A DNA stretch of 24,772 bases from Nymphaea colorata (GCF_008831285.2 NW_022205281.1:1-24772), one strand, 5' to 3'; shown: positions 10,242-19,451, numbered from the stretch's first letter. The notes: generated from the letters alone by a model not told the origin. Program-made: numbers and translations.

Positions 10242-11784
10242 CATGGCTACTAACAATATTTTATGTTATCAAAGTCTTGCATTGAGTGATGTTTAACCAC
10301 TCTCAAGACTGTAAAAGGTTTCATGTTTGAGTTGAAGTTGGACTTGCATTTCATTCTTAAACCAAAATTCCAAACCATCAAACACCCCTAAAAGAGCGGT
10401 CGACCGTTTGTTTGTTCGTGGCCATTCTCTCGGGCCAGGCTATCTATAATAGCGTGTAATCATCTTTTGACATCATTCTCCTTCTTTTTTGCTTCTATAT
10501 ATTATTGTTTGTGTGCTGTTATTCATAATTTGGGGATTTCTTTCATCTATTTTATAATATATTTTTTCATTTTGTCTGTGAAAATTGGTTTGAATCAACG
10601 TATTTGAATCGTACCAGGTTGTTCGCCTGAATGATGAAATAACAATTGGCAAAGTTTAATATTTTACAAATAAACTTGTGCCGACCCCTTTCCTAAAAAT
10701 AACATAACGTATGTAGGACTCTAATTTTAGATGAGCAGGAGGTCACCCCACAATCTTAGTGAAAGCCAGAAGCTCCCTCTTTCCCCTTACCCTCAAGCCC
10801 ACGGCTGCATCGATGCCTGTGAGTGGGGCCAAATATCCATCAACTAGTATAGTGCTTCAACTCCAGTTGCAGTATAGAAATGTAGCACCAAATCACTCGC
10901 GCTCGGTTAGACTTCTGCTAAGCATCCCCCTTTCCGTCTACCTACTTAGGGTTGTTCTTATTTTGAAAATTTTATGAGTGTCCCTGCTGTCAAACGACTC
11001 TTTAACAATATTGGAGTGACATTGCGGATATTGTAAGCAATTTCCCTTACTAGTCATTGATACTAGTTTTTAAAACTTTTTATATACCTTAAAGTTGAAA
11101 ATTAAACTAATACTGCCCCATAGCCAGAAATTTTTGGATTTGCCATTACCCCTTTAGGGTTCTATTTTTCTTTAGCTTGTTCTCTCGCTGAAAACCATTT
11201 TGGTGATTTTTGGACTCTAATTAGTTGAAGGCATGAAGCATATACTCTCCATCCAACATGCACCAAACTCCATAAGTTAGTGATGAACTCTAAATTTTGG
11301 TGATTGATTATAACCTTGCTTAGATTATCTTGCAATCAAGTTGAGGAGTTATCATGTTCTAACTTTAAAATATATAGTTTTCCAGTACCTAAAACAAATT
11401 CTTGTATAATAATGTAATTCATATGATCCATCTATTCTAGAAGGTTGACTGGAAAATAGAGGAATGTCATCATACTTTAAACATGTTTAACGATTAAAAT
11501 GGGTGATTAACAATGGATTGGCGAGATCATTTCTGAATATTCAAGGGATTCAAATAAAAGTTGGCCTATTTTTTTCTCTTTGAACTGGCCTTTGTGTCCA
11601 ATTAAGACGAACCTCTATGGCTGGATGGTTATTTTTTTGTTTGGTGTTGATAAAAACCGTTGCAAAAGATGCATATGCAATGATCAATTGCTTGACCATG
11701 GTTTTCAGTGATGGAATACAACTTTTATGGCAGTTTTTAACCACACAAAATGACCATCCGAGCATAGAAACAGCTGTGATTTCA

Positions 11785-11836
<52 letters not shown>

Positions 11837-12260
11837 TCCCTCTAGCATTGCTTTGTTTGATGCTTCTATTGTGCTTTCTATCTGGGAAGATGTCTAACCT
11901 GACCCTACAAGTAACAGACATTATCTTTGTCTACAGATGACCTTTGCACAATTATTACCCATGCTGAAACAAGTACATTTTTTTTAGGATTTACCATCAT
12001 AGAAACTGATTCTGTTGAATTTGAATGAACCTGCAATTGTGGGACACCTGATACAGAATAGGTTCTAGGGAAATGGAGCTAAGGCTAAGGTTTCGGCCAT
12101 CTTGTTGAGCGATAGTATGAAATACCCCTCTTGCTCACCCGATGCTAGGGAAGATCTCTATAGAGTGTTCTTATTTTTTTAATTGGTTCAGTCTTAACAC
12201 AAAAAATAAGGTCGACTGAATGTTAGTCGGGTCTGGCTCATGGGATCATTTACCGACAAT
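10242..12260 (+). repeat. Unknown repeat unit, copy B (longest contiguous copy)
   Basis: Longest uninterrupted version of the unit shared with copies A and C. Blocks shared with A: 10242-10285, 10455-10660, 11580-11780 and 11990-12250. Blocks shared with C: 10800-10880, 11310-11420 (including GCTTAGATTATCTTGCAATC and TAATAATGTAATT) and 11425-11550 (including GGTTGACTGGAAAA). It lacks the copia fragment that precedes A and C and instead begins next to unrelated sequence. No conserved coding frame and no recognised element termini. A compound microsatellite has grown inside it at 11786-11836. Confidence 0.72.
11786..11836. repeat. Compound (AC)n(AT)n microsatellite
   Basis: About 17 AC units followed by about 9 AT units, uninterrupted. 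Copy A has no such tract at the aligned place (near 6385), so it arose after the copies separated. Overlapping reading frames of 107 and 123 codons owe their length to it and are not genes. Confidence 0.92.
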
Positions 12261-13599
12261 TGAGCCTCCATGGCCTTTATGATTGCAGCTGGCCCCTACA
12301 CATGGCTCCAGGTTTCGGACGTTGGTCAGCTTTGACTCGTGGTTGATGTTGAAAGAACAAGCTGACCTTGGCAAGATGTGATGAAGCACAAAGTCAAGCA
12401 GGTGCCAACCTTGACTTCCATGTAAATGAGTGAACCCATTAAGAGAAAGTTTTATCTGCAATATTTCGCGCTTGCTGGTCTACATATCAGACCTATGGGC
12501 AGCCAGCAGCAATCCCACTTAACTGCTTTATTCAATCATCTTCGGCATAGGGGGTTAGGAGCCCAGACAGAAGATCAAAATTCTAGATAAAGGACACTAG
12601 GTATAAATTTTCAACTTTTAAAGAATGAGAAAATTTGTTCAAAAATATTAATATAAAAATAAAATGCTTTTAAAGTTTATGTAATTACCAATACTTAACA
12701 AAGAAAGTTATGTGTCCATCAAAGGAGAGAAGAATATTTTGGTAATTTATTAAAAATATCTCGTTAGTCTTTTTACTTTTTTCTATTTTCAATTTTGTCT
12801 TTATAATTTTTTTAATGTGAATTAAAGTTATTTTAATCATTAACCATATTGACGTACAAAAAAAATTATGCATCAGTATAGCGACACTTAACCTATACTG
12901 CCTCTACTCCTGCTAGCTGCTCTCAACAGGTGTTATGGGACTTATGGTCACCTTTTAAAGGCGGTACTGATTTTTATGAGTCGCCTCCATCAGATGGGTA
13001 GAACCCTTGTGGCCTCCTTCCCGCAAAAAAACTACTTTAAAGAGGCCCACACACTAGTCCACATTTTTGAAAAATATGTTTGGTTGGCAAAAATTCATCA
13101 TCCAAATGCTTTGGATGATGCTAGAATGGAAAGGGAAAGCAGAAAAGTGAGGAAAGGATGGACAAAGAAAGAAAAAACATTTCGTTTCTAGGTCTTGCTT
13201 TTGTTTACAATTTCAAAAGGCGGACCAAAAAGCCATTGGATTTTCTTTACCATAGACCTTCCCTTAAAAGGAGAAGGAAGCCTGGAATAACAACATATCT
13301 ATTGAATCTGACATGGTAGTACTCATTTTGGAAATATCTGGTGCCAAAGTCACTCAATGGGTAAGTCATGAATCCTTAACCTAAATCCATTTTACCAAAA
13401 GTTTCTACCATATCAATTTACCCTTTTGTACAACCCAATAATTTCAAAAAATGAGCCATCTATGAGGCCAATTGTATTTTTGTGTCTTTTTTCTTTGGGC
13501 TTAACAGGTTGGTGCATTGTTTAATCCATGTTTCATTTCCTATAAAATACTTATTTCCTATAAAATTACTTGGGGCACCTGTAAGCTCATTCTCTCTCC
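12261..13599. other. Stretch without recognised gene
   Basis: Contains an AT-rich interval (12600-12870) and short frames without family features. No repeat relation to other parts of the window was noticed. Confidence 0.5.
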
Positions 13600-13681
13600 C
13601 ACTCGCCAGTGCGGACTACTATTTAAAATTCTCTTCCTCTTTCCTCTCTCTCTCTATCTCTATACATGCAAGAAAACTCAA
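13600..13681 (+). promoter_or_regulatory. Possible promoter with CT-rich leader
   Basis: A TATTTAAAA box near 13619 is followed within 15-45 bp by a CT microsatellite-like tract (13631-13662), then by the ATG at 13682. TATA box plus CT-rich leader is a common plant core-promoter layout, but this rests on composition alone. Confidence 0.25.
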
Positions 13682-13777
13682 ATGGCATGGAGCTGTTTCT
13701 TTGTTTCTTTCTTCCACCACATTTTCACTTTCCGTGGTAGACAAGTCAAAAAAGAGAGGAACCACCCTGTTGAATAG
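13682..13777 (+). CDS. Short unrecognised ORF downstream of promoter-like DNA
   Basis: 31 codons beginning MAWSCFFVSFFHHIF, then a basic tail ending HPVE. The hydrophobic, aromatic-rich first half followed by Arg/Lys residues could be a signal-anchor-like peptide or the broken first exon of a lost gene. Start chosen because it follows the CT-rich leader directly. I know no family with this sequence. Length and composition are also compatible with chance, so this is a weak call. Confidence 0.15.
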   Translation: MAWSCFFVSFFHHIFTFRGRQVKKERNHPVE

Positions 13778-14291
13778 GAACCATTAGTTTACATGATATG
13801 ACAGTTCTATCATCGTTGATATTACAGTTCCAACTTGGTGGCAGAGACGCAGACGTGGAGGTGGAATAAAAAGGCTTGAATCAAAATACTTATGTGAAGT
13901 TGGAAGATTGGGTTCCCATGGCAATATGGTGGCTATGGAAGAACATGAATTATGAATACCATGACAACAAGAAAAATTGAAATCTGTTACGTCAGAGGCA
14001 ATTGACTGTCTTTTTATTATGATTCAACAAGTGCTAAATATGACTCTTCAAGCAGAAGAATGAGTTTCCACAACTTTTGGTCCTTTTTTATGTAGGAAGT
14101 CCCTCAGAAATATCATCTACTTCAAAACAGATCAGCATCACCACAAAAGCATATAGAAGACTGATATGCTAATGAAACCACATCTGAAAGATGCCTTGGT
14201 TTGATCGACCAACTTCCCCTTCCCTATTTTAATGCTATTCACAGTACCTACACCGCGGTCCTTATACAAGAGATAGCAATGTCATTGAAAA

Positions 14292-14292
14292 T

Positions 14293-14327
<35 letters not shown>

Positions 14328-14328
14328 C
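14292..14328. repeat. Compound (TA)n(CA)n microsatellite
   Basis: About 11 TA units followed directly by about 8 CA units. Confidence 0.9.
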
Positions 14329-14721
14329 CGCACTACTTCTGTCACAAAGAAAAACCAATAGATCTCTTATATTTGTGTTAAAAAGTGTTTTGAACGAAAT
14401 GTGAATCTCCTAATTTGTTCATTATAAACACTAATTTAATCTAAATAATGTTCAAGTTCAAATTACTTTTATAAAAAGAAGTGTTTTTTTCAATATTAAA
14501 ATTTTAATGTTATAAGAGCCATTTATTTTTTAATTATTATGGTATATTAATAAAATAAATAATAACTAACTTAATGTATGTTTATCAACAAATATATTTG
14601 AAGATACTGCTAAATTACGAAAAAAAAAATTAATAGGCCTGGCTTCATTCCCTTACCTAAGTGGTATGTTTTTTTATGATCTTATATGTATAAATATATA
14701 TATTCACAGGCACACACAGGA

Positions 14722-14744
14722 GTGAGAGAGAGAGAGAGAGAGAG
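14722..14744. repeat. (GA)n microsatellite
   Basis: About 11 uninterrupted GA units, preceded by a short CA tract (14711-14716). Confidence 0.9.
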
Positions 14745-15051
14745 CTTGTATTAAATGAAACTAAAGAGTAATGGAAAAACAAAAGGAAATAGAGAACAAG
14801 CAGTATAGAAGAAGTGAGGAACCAATTCGACAGCCAGAAAGCCTTCACGATACCTAAAAATCTCCCTTCAGAAGGTTTGCAATAAATGGTGGAAATTAAA
14901 ATGTGCATTAGCAAAGAAGACTTCATTGGGAATGATCCAAATCTTTCACCAGAAGATACATAACCACAACCATGTATGAAAGAAATCGTCATCACTTAGA
15001 CTTGCAAAGGGCCGGCGATCCAAGTAAAAGATCACTAAAACACAAATACAA

Positions 15052-15122
15052 ATGGCAAATGGATCTACAACTTCAGCAAAAGGAATCAGACATTTGCCTC
15101 TATTAACAAATCTAGCACAACT
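15052..15122 (+). pseudogene. Copia protease-region scrap preceding repeat copy C
   Basis: One frame reads MANGSTTSAKGI, then LPLLTNLAQLY, resembling the C-terminal half of a copia protease (the NGS...GIG segment and the strand after it). Its last 24 bases match 4697-4720, in the plus-strand copia fragment ahead of copy A, except possibly the first base. The scrap then jumps, at a TAT shared by both sides, to sequence matching 5657 onward, so about 940 bp present near copy A has been lost here. Domain identity is tentative; the duplication with 4697 is directly visible. Confidence 0.55.
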
Positions 15123-15128
15123 CTATAT

Positions 15129-15159
15129 TTGCTCAAATTATAATTGCCTTGGCATGCAT
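15129..15159 (+). repeat. Unknown repeat unit, copy C, left piece
   Basis: Matches copy A around 5663-5685 (TCAAATTATAATTG, then GGCATGCA), with a 4-5 base insertion. It ends in the left target duplication TGCAT of the gypsy element; the rest of copy C resumes at 18043. Confidence 0.7.
15155..15159. other. Left target-site duplication (TGCAT)
   Basis: Five bases directly outside the left LTR, paired with TGCAG at 18043-18047 (4 of 5 identical). Confidence 0.75.
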
Positions 15160-15572
15160 TGTCACGGGCCGACTTCTTCGGACCACGCGGAGTGGCAAAC
15201 TCTCGCCAGTAAGCCGCAAGCCTTCGGTTCGTTCAAGTGGGCGCAGATTACTTGAACGCTTCTTCGAAAACAAAGACACAAAATACTCAAGAGTCTGGAA
15301 AGAAAACTCGCAATATATTCACTTTAACAAGATGAGTACATCACGAGGGAAGCAAGTAAGCTTTTAACTTTACTTACATACGATGGCCGAAGCCGCTTAT
15401 AGAATTCCCATGCCGACCATCCAAAACAAGGAATCCCAATATTACACTTGCGGCCGTTTTGGGAGGGTACTTCGACACAAGTGAACACTAAGCTTACACC
15501 ATGACTCAACATAAGCAAAGAAAGTACATTTGCAAAGCAAAGGACTGTACATACTTTAGACACAGGGGAACA
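15160..15572 (-). repeat. 3' LTR of the gypsy element
   Basis: 413 bp, near-identical to 17631-18042 in direct orientation. On the plus strand it runs from TGTCACGGGCC to GGGGAACA, so TG...CA ends are kept. Placed as the 3' LTR because the polypurine tract abuts its inner edge and the primer-binding site abuts the other LTR. Confidence 0.93.
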
Positions 15573-15574
15573 GG

Positions 15575-15584
15575 CTTCCCCCTT
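15575..15584 (-). promoter_or_regulatory. Polypurine tract
   Basis: AAGGGGGAAG on the minus strand, two bases from the 3' LTR. It is where plus-strand DNA synthesis would be primed during reverse transcription. Confidence 0.8.
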
Positions 15585-15586
15585 CA

Positions 15587-15813
15587 AAACAAGTGTCGTC
15601 CTCTGCGCTAGCAGCTTCATGGTAGACCCTAACATCTTCTAGATGACTTCGCTTCAAACAGAAGCCATACACCATTGTTGGCTGGTCTTCGTCTACCCAC
15701 CTGACCAAGTATCGCTTCGGTTCGCCACAGTGGTTGATTTTGTGCCGAAGGATCTAGTCCAACTGTCAATTGGTGGTCCTCCCGGTCGAAGGAGCTCGTT
15801 GCAAGATTGGTTC
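15587..15813 (-). pseudogene. Broken chromodomain at the end of the gypsy polyprotein
   Basis: In one minus-strand frame, QLD, a stop, then ILRHKINHCGEPKRYLVRWV and later LEDVRVYHEA. The KRYLVRWV strand is the recognisable core of the chromodomain that chromovirus integrases use to target chromatin. An in-frame TAG splits it, and a TGA plus a frame change separate it from the integrase C-terminus that ends DDPERSHPR at 15817. The frame ends within a few bases of the polypurine tract and LTR, as usual for chromoviruses. The overlapping 62-codon frame at 15629-15817 is the wrong phase for this domain. Confidence 0.75.
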
Positions 15814-16686
15814 TCACCTTGGATGGCTTCTCTCCGGGTCGTCAGCATCGGCATAGAAGGGCTGAAGGTTGCAGATGTGGAACACAGGATGCCCCTTGAA
15901 GTCTAGCGGAAGATCTAACTTGTACGCCAGCTTCCCCATCCTCTTGACCGTAGTAAATGGCCCTTCATACTTTCTGATCCATGCTCGGCATCGCCCACGA
16001 AAGATGCCTGCCCAGTCTGCGTAAAGCTTCACAAGGACTTGGTTGCCCGCTCGAAATTTCATCGACCCTCGTCTTTGATCTGCATGTTTCTTCAATTCTG
16101 TAGGGGCATGGCCCACTTTATGCCGAGGTGCCTGCCATCTAGGGAGCTTCGCAGGCATTGTCCCTGCGAATTCCTCTAAGATAGGCGCAAGTGCTTCTGG
16201 GACCAAACCAGGAGAGTTTTTAGGCACTTCCCTGGTTGCCACCAAGTCCATCTCGTCGCCATGCTTCGGGCCTCTATTCAATTGGAGCGCAGATATCATC
16301 GCGACCTTGCCCTTGTCTTTCCTCAGTGTTACCGTTGGCAACATGCAAGGAGACTTCTCATCCATAATGCTGACACTATGCAAATGCGGCATCGGGACCA
16401 TCTTCGCTGCACTAAGGAGCTCCATGCCGAGAAACATCAGGTAATCATCCATCGGGACCACAGAGAAGTTGGCTTTCTCTGACCAACTCTCAATCTTCAC
16501 AACCACATTCCGGGCCACTCCATGGATGTGTTTTGCCTTTGAGTTGACTGCCTTCATGCGCAACTCTCCCCTCTCAAGGGTGAGGCCTAGTCTCCTCGCC
16601 TCCACAACTAAGACGAAATTGTGCATGGCACTCGTATCTATCATAGCCATCGTAGGCTTTTCGTTCACCAGAATCTCAACGTACAT
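15814..16686 (-). CDS. Protease fused in frame to integrase C-terminus (deleted gypsy pol)
   Basis: A 290-codon frame with no stop. Residues 1-118 form a gypsy-type retropepsin: MYVEILVNEKPT, then the active site IDTSAMHNFV (Asp17, with the usual Gly after DT replaced by Ser19), and FLGMELLS near 85-92. Residues 119-193 are the protease-RT linker (KGKVAMISALQL, ILEEFAGTMP) ending LPRWQAPRHKVG, where RT normally begins. From about 195 it is integrase C-terminus: KKHADQRRGSMKF, GNQVLVKL, RKYEGPFTTVKRMGKLAYKL, HPVFHICNLQPFY, DDPER. So about 800 or more codons of RT, RNase H and integrase core are missing at one point (about 16100) without loss of frame. The Asp-Thr-Ser site may be inactive. Met1 is chosen because MYVE is the conserved protease start; the true polyprotein began upstream in gag. 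Confidence 0.88.
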   Translation of the reverse strand: MYVEILVNEKPTMAMIDTSAMHNFVLVVEARRLGLTLERGELRMKAVNSKAKHIHGVARNVVVKIESWSEKANFSVVPMDDYLMFLGMELLSAAKMVPMPHLHSVSIMDEKSPCMLPTVTLRKDKGKVAMISALQLNRGPKHGDEMDLVATREVPKNSPGLVPEALAPILEEFAGTMPAKLPRWQAPRHKVGHAPTELKKHADQRRGSMKFRAGNQVLVKLYADWAGIFRGRCRAWIRKYEGPFTTVKRMGKLAYKLDLPLDFKGHPVFHICNLQPFYADADDPERSHPR

Positions 16687-16689
16687 GAG

Positions 16690-17534
16690 TTCCCGGAAGG
16701 CGTCGTTGTGACCTTGGCTTTCTCTTCACGTTGCAGTGAGTTGAGAAGCTGAAGTGCACCAATCCTCGATCCTTCCCCTTCTTCAGTCCCGCCTTCGGTA
16801 GCCCTCACAGCATTGGCCTATTCGGTGCGTCTCACCTGTTTTGGGCAGACACGCGTATAGTACCTTCCTCCGCAAACCCAACAAGTCGCTTCTCTTGGTG
16901 GCCCATTGTTGTCCTTGCGAAAGAGGGGTTTTCTGTTGGTGGGCTTCTGGGGCGACGATTCACTTCTGTTGTCTCGTCGTTCCTCCCTCTTACCGTCGTG
17001 GTCGGACTCCTTCGTAGACTTGAAGGTATCTATGTAGCTTCTGCGTTGGGTGTCGGCTGCCACATATGCCTGCTCTAAGCTCTCAAGATTTGATCTCTCC
17101 ACGTCGGCTTGGGCCCAAGATTGGAGCCCTATGATGAACCAGTTAAGTTTATCTTTTTCTGGCATCATAGGCACGTCCAACATGATCTTTTGATATGCCC
17201 GAATGTAATCTCTCAAGGCACCAGTCTGTTTCAGGTTTGCAACCAACCTATAGGCGTGCCTTTCAGCATTCATGGGCAAGGTCTTCACCAAGTTAGAGGG
17301 TGATCCGTTCATGGCCACTGACTCGGCCATCTATTCCTGCATCAACTTCATCTCCTCCTTGAATCCCTCAAAGGTCTCGGTAGCAAAGCCAAGGGCTTCC
17401 TCATGGGTGGCCACATCTGCGACCAACCTATTCACCGTTCCTTCCAGGTTTCCCTGGTCATGGGCTGGGCTCGTCTCTACAGGATGGGCCGACTCCTCGC
17501 CTTTGGCACCTCACAGATTGTATTGGGATGCCAT
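16690..17534 (-). pseudogene. Gypsy gag relic
   Basis: Starts at the ATG at 17534 (MASQYNL then a stop at codon 8), continues VNRLVADVATHEEAL and FKEEMKLMQE, a second stop at 17329-17331, then the open segment 17330-16818. That segment holds the gag core: LKQTGALRDYIRAYQKIML, EKDKLNWFIIGLQSWAQ, LEQAYVAADTQRRSY. It ends in a zinc knuckle CWVCGGRYYTRVC, where the metal-binding His of CX2CX4HX4C has become Tyr. The segment just before the core is shorter than usual, suggesting another deletion near 17290. After the stop at 16818 a different frame gives GALQLLNSLQREEKAK, the usual gag-protease junction, and a further shift leads into the protease. Not functional. Confidence 0.85.
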
Positions 17535-17616
17535 GGCGTTTTCCTCAACAACAGCAAGTTGGCGCGACAATCTACACCGACTCTCTGATCGCTTCCACAG
17601 ATTGGGCAGAATCTGG

Positions 17617-17628
17617 GCTCTGATACTA
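17617..17628 (-). promoter_or_regulatory. Primer-binding site (initiator tRNA-Met type)
   Basis: TAGTATCAGAGC on the minus strand, 11 of 12 matches to TGGTATCAGAGC, two bases inside the 5' LTR. It defines the direction of the element. Confidence 0.9.
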
Positions 17629-17630
17629 GT

Positions 17631-18042
17631 TGTCACGGGCCGACTTCTTCAGACCGCACGGCGTGGCAAACTCTCGCTAGTAAGCCGCAAGCCTTCACCT
17701 CTTTCAAGTGGGCGCAGATTACCTGAGCGCTTCTTCGAAAACAAAGACACAAAATACAAAAGAGTGTGGAAAGCAAACTCGCAATATATTCACTTTAACA
17801 AGATGAGTATATCACGAGGGAAGCAAGTAAGCTTTTAACTTTACTTACATAGGATGGCTGAAGCCGCTTACAGAATTCTCATGCCGACCATCCAAAACAA
17901 GGAATCCCAATATTACACTTGGGGCCGTTTTGGGAGGGTACTCCGACACAGTGAACACTAATCTTACACTATGACTCAACATAAGCAAACAAAGTACATT
18001 TGCAAAGCAAAGGACTGTACAGACTCTAGATGCAGGGGAAGA
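17631..18042 (-). repeat. 5' LTR of the gypsy element
   Basis: 412 bp, direct repeat of 15160-15572. Plus-strand ends are TGTCACGGGCC and GGGGAAGA; the final CA of the partner LTR has become GA. Next to the primer-binding site, hence the 5' copy. Confidence 0.93.
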
Positions 18043-18047
18043 TGCAG
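18043..18047. other. Right target-site duplication (TGCAG)
   Basis: Directly outside the right LTR, paired with TGCAT at 15155-15159; the continuation AGTTC matches copy A at 5686-5690. Confidence 0.75.
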
Positions 18048-18200
18048 AGTTCTTTTCGGCGATGGCTTGGGCCTCCTTTTTTACCCCCCTACCATGTCCA
18101 ATGATATTGGTTCATGTCGGTTAGTACAGGGTTTGTGCCCGGTCCGGTCAAAGGACACCGAACGGATCAGGCTGGTCTTTCTTTGGAAAACTAAATGTAG

Positions 18201-18320
18201 AAAGTAAATCAGTGGCTACTCGTTGTGTTCGGCCAGTCGCTACTTGTCAAACAAAATAATGGAAATAAATGAGTGGCTGCTCGTTGTGTTCGACCAGTCT
18301 TTACTTGTCAACATAGCAAT
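18201..18320 (+). repeat. 61-bp tandem duplication
   Basis: AGTGGCTACTCGTTGTGTTC at 18211 recurs with one change at 18272, and the flanking GGCCAGTC and ACTTGTCAA blocks recur at the same spacing. It lies in the extra segment of copy C absent from copy A. Confidence 0.85.
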
Positions 18321-18942
18321 CCTAGAAACTAGGCTGCGCCCTGTATCAATGGTCCAGCCATACTATTTTTACATGTATAAGGCCGGACCGGACCCACCAG
18401 TTACCATTTGAAGTTTCTCATATGCCTTTTATGTGGGCAAATGCCCATCCTGATCTCTTTCTTGGGAACATAAAATAACATATATTAATATCGAGTTACA
18501 TGCACAAGGTTGTACACACAAATGTATAGCAGAGGGGAAAAAAAAGAAAGGGGGTGGGGTATTTTGACTTTTTTGTAAAGAAGTGTATATTTTGGGATTT
18601 TTTACTTTTTTACAAACCCTTTTTGTCCTTCTAAAAAATTATTTTTATTTTTTACTTATCATGTACGATTTTTTTTGCATAGGGGTGTAAACATAACCTG
18701 TTTCAAGTTTCAGTTTGAGTGAAAACTGAAATCCGGCTTCCCATAATGCCCATGCCCATGTGAGTAGAGCCAAATGTCCATCAACTGGCATAGCGCTTCC
18801 ACCCTAGTTGCACTAGTATAGCACATTGCTCTCAAATGATAACTTTGCTTAGATTATCTTGCAATCGAGTTATCATGTTCTAAGTGTAACATATATAGTT
18901 TTCCCGTACCTAACATATATGTTCAAGTATAATAATGTAATT

Positions 18943-19451
18943 GGTCTGCATGCCCTTCCGGCAGCCATTGCTTGTGATATCAAGTAGGTAATTTTTTGCT
19001 GGGAAACTGCCGAGGGAGCCCCTCGCTATATTGAAATGTCGAATAGGTAATTAAATAAATAATTTAATCAACTGTCTATGTCACTAATTTCTAGACACCA
19101 GCTGACATTGTAACATTTTGTGAGGGGACTATGTTGTAAGAAGGGCAGTAGCGGAGTAAGGGTGGGTCGGTGTGCACCATATTTACCCATACCAGTTAGT
19201 CAAAAATTATATTGTGATAAAGCTGGGCTCAGTTCCAGTCACATCATAGTGCGCACATGGGCACTATCAAACTCAGGTCGGTGACTCAAGGGATGTTCAG
19301 TCAAAAAAATTGGGTACTGCCACTAAAGATGAGGTTGAGGTTACAAGTTGATGGGTTAGGGCGAGCTTATCCATGTAGTGAGAAATCAATTTTCTCAAAG
19401 ATCATGGCAACTTTCCTGCTTGGTGGGCCATTACAGATCCTTTGATGGATT
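18943..19451. mobile_element. Possible inserted element within copy C
   Basis: Copy B runs GTAATT directly into CATATGATCC (about 11414-11428). In copy C about 509 bp separate the same two blocks. The extra DNA starts GGTCTG and ends near CAGATCC, a weak inverted pair, and includes AGTAGCGGAGTAAGGGTGGG (about 19147), resembling a motif I associate with dispersed plant repeats. No coding capacity and no clean target duplication, so class is unknown. A deletion in copy B is the alternative. Confidence 0.35.

Larger units (their letters stand above)
13778..15051. other. Stretch without recognised gene, with microsatellites
   Basis: AT-rich between 14400 and 14640. The minus frame 14657-14995 overlaps a GA tract and shows no family features. 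Two simple repeats are listed separately. Confidence 0.5.
15160..18042 (-). mobile_element. Internally deleted Ty3/gypsy chromovirus with both LTRs
   Basis: A complete LTR-to-LTR insertion of 2,883 bp. In its coding direction (minus strand): 5' LTR 18042-17631, primer-binding site 17628-17617, gag, protease, a deletion where RT, RNase H and integrase core should be, integrase C-terminus, chromodomain, polypurine tract, 3' LTR 15572-15160. Five-base target duplications flank it. The internal region is only about 2.06 kb; chromoviruses normally carry more than 4 kb. LTRs differ at about 30 substitutions and one indel in some 412 positions (counted by eye, about 7%). The element is non-autonomous and its remaining frames carry stops and frameshifts, though all cis signals for reverse transcription are still recognisable. 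It interrupts copy C of the unknown repeat. Confidence 0.92.

Noticed and set aside
11550-11940. Frames of 107 and 123 codons on opposite strands
   Set aside because: Both owe their length to the (AC)n(AT)n microsatellite, translated as His-Thr or Cys-Val repeats.
5197-12260. Idea that copies A and B are very long LTRs of one element
   Set aside because: No TG...CA ends, primer-binding site or coding region sits between them in the right arrangement, and copy C does not fit as a third LTR.
15629-15906. Frames of 62 codons (minus) and 87 codons (plus) near the gypsy chromodomain
   Set aside because: They are alternate-frame shadows; the chromodomain is read in a different minus-strand phase.
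17272-17838. 188-codon plus-strand frame across the gypsy gag and LTR
   Set aside because: It is antisense to gag and crosses the primer-binding site and LTR edge, so it cannot be a conserved gene.
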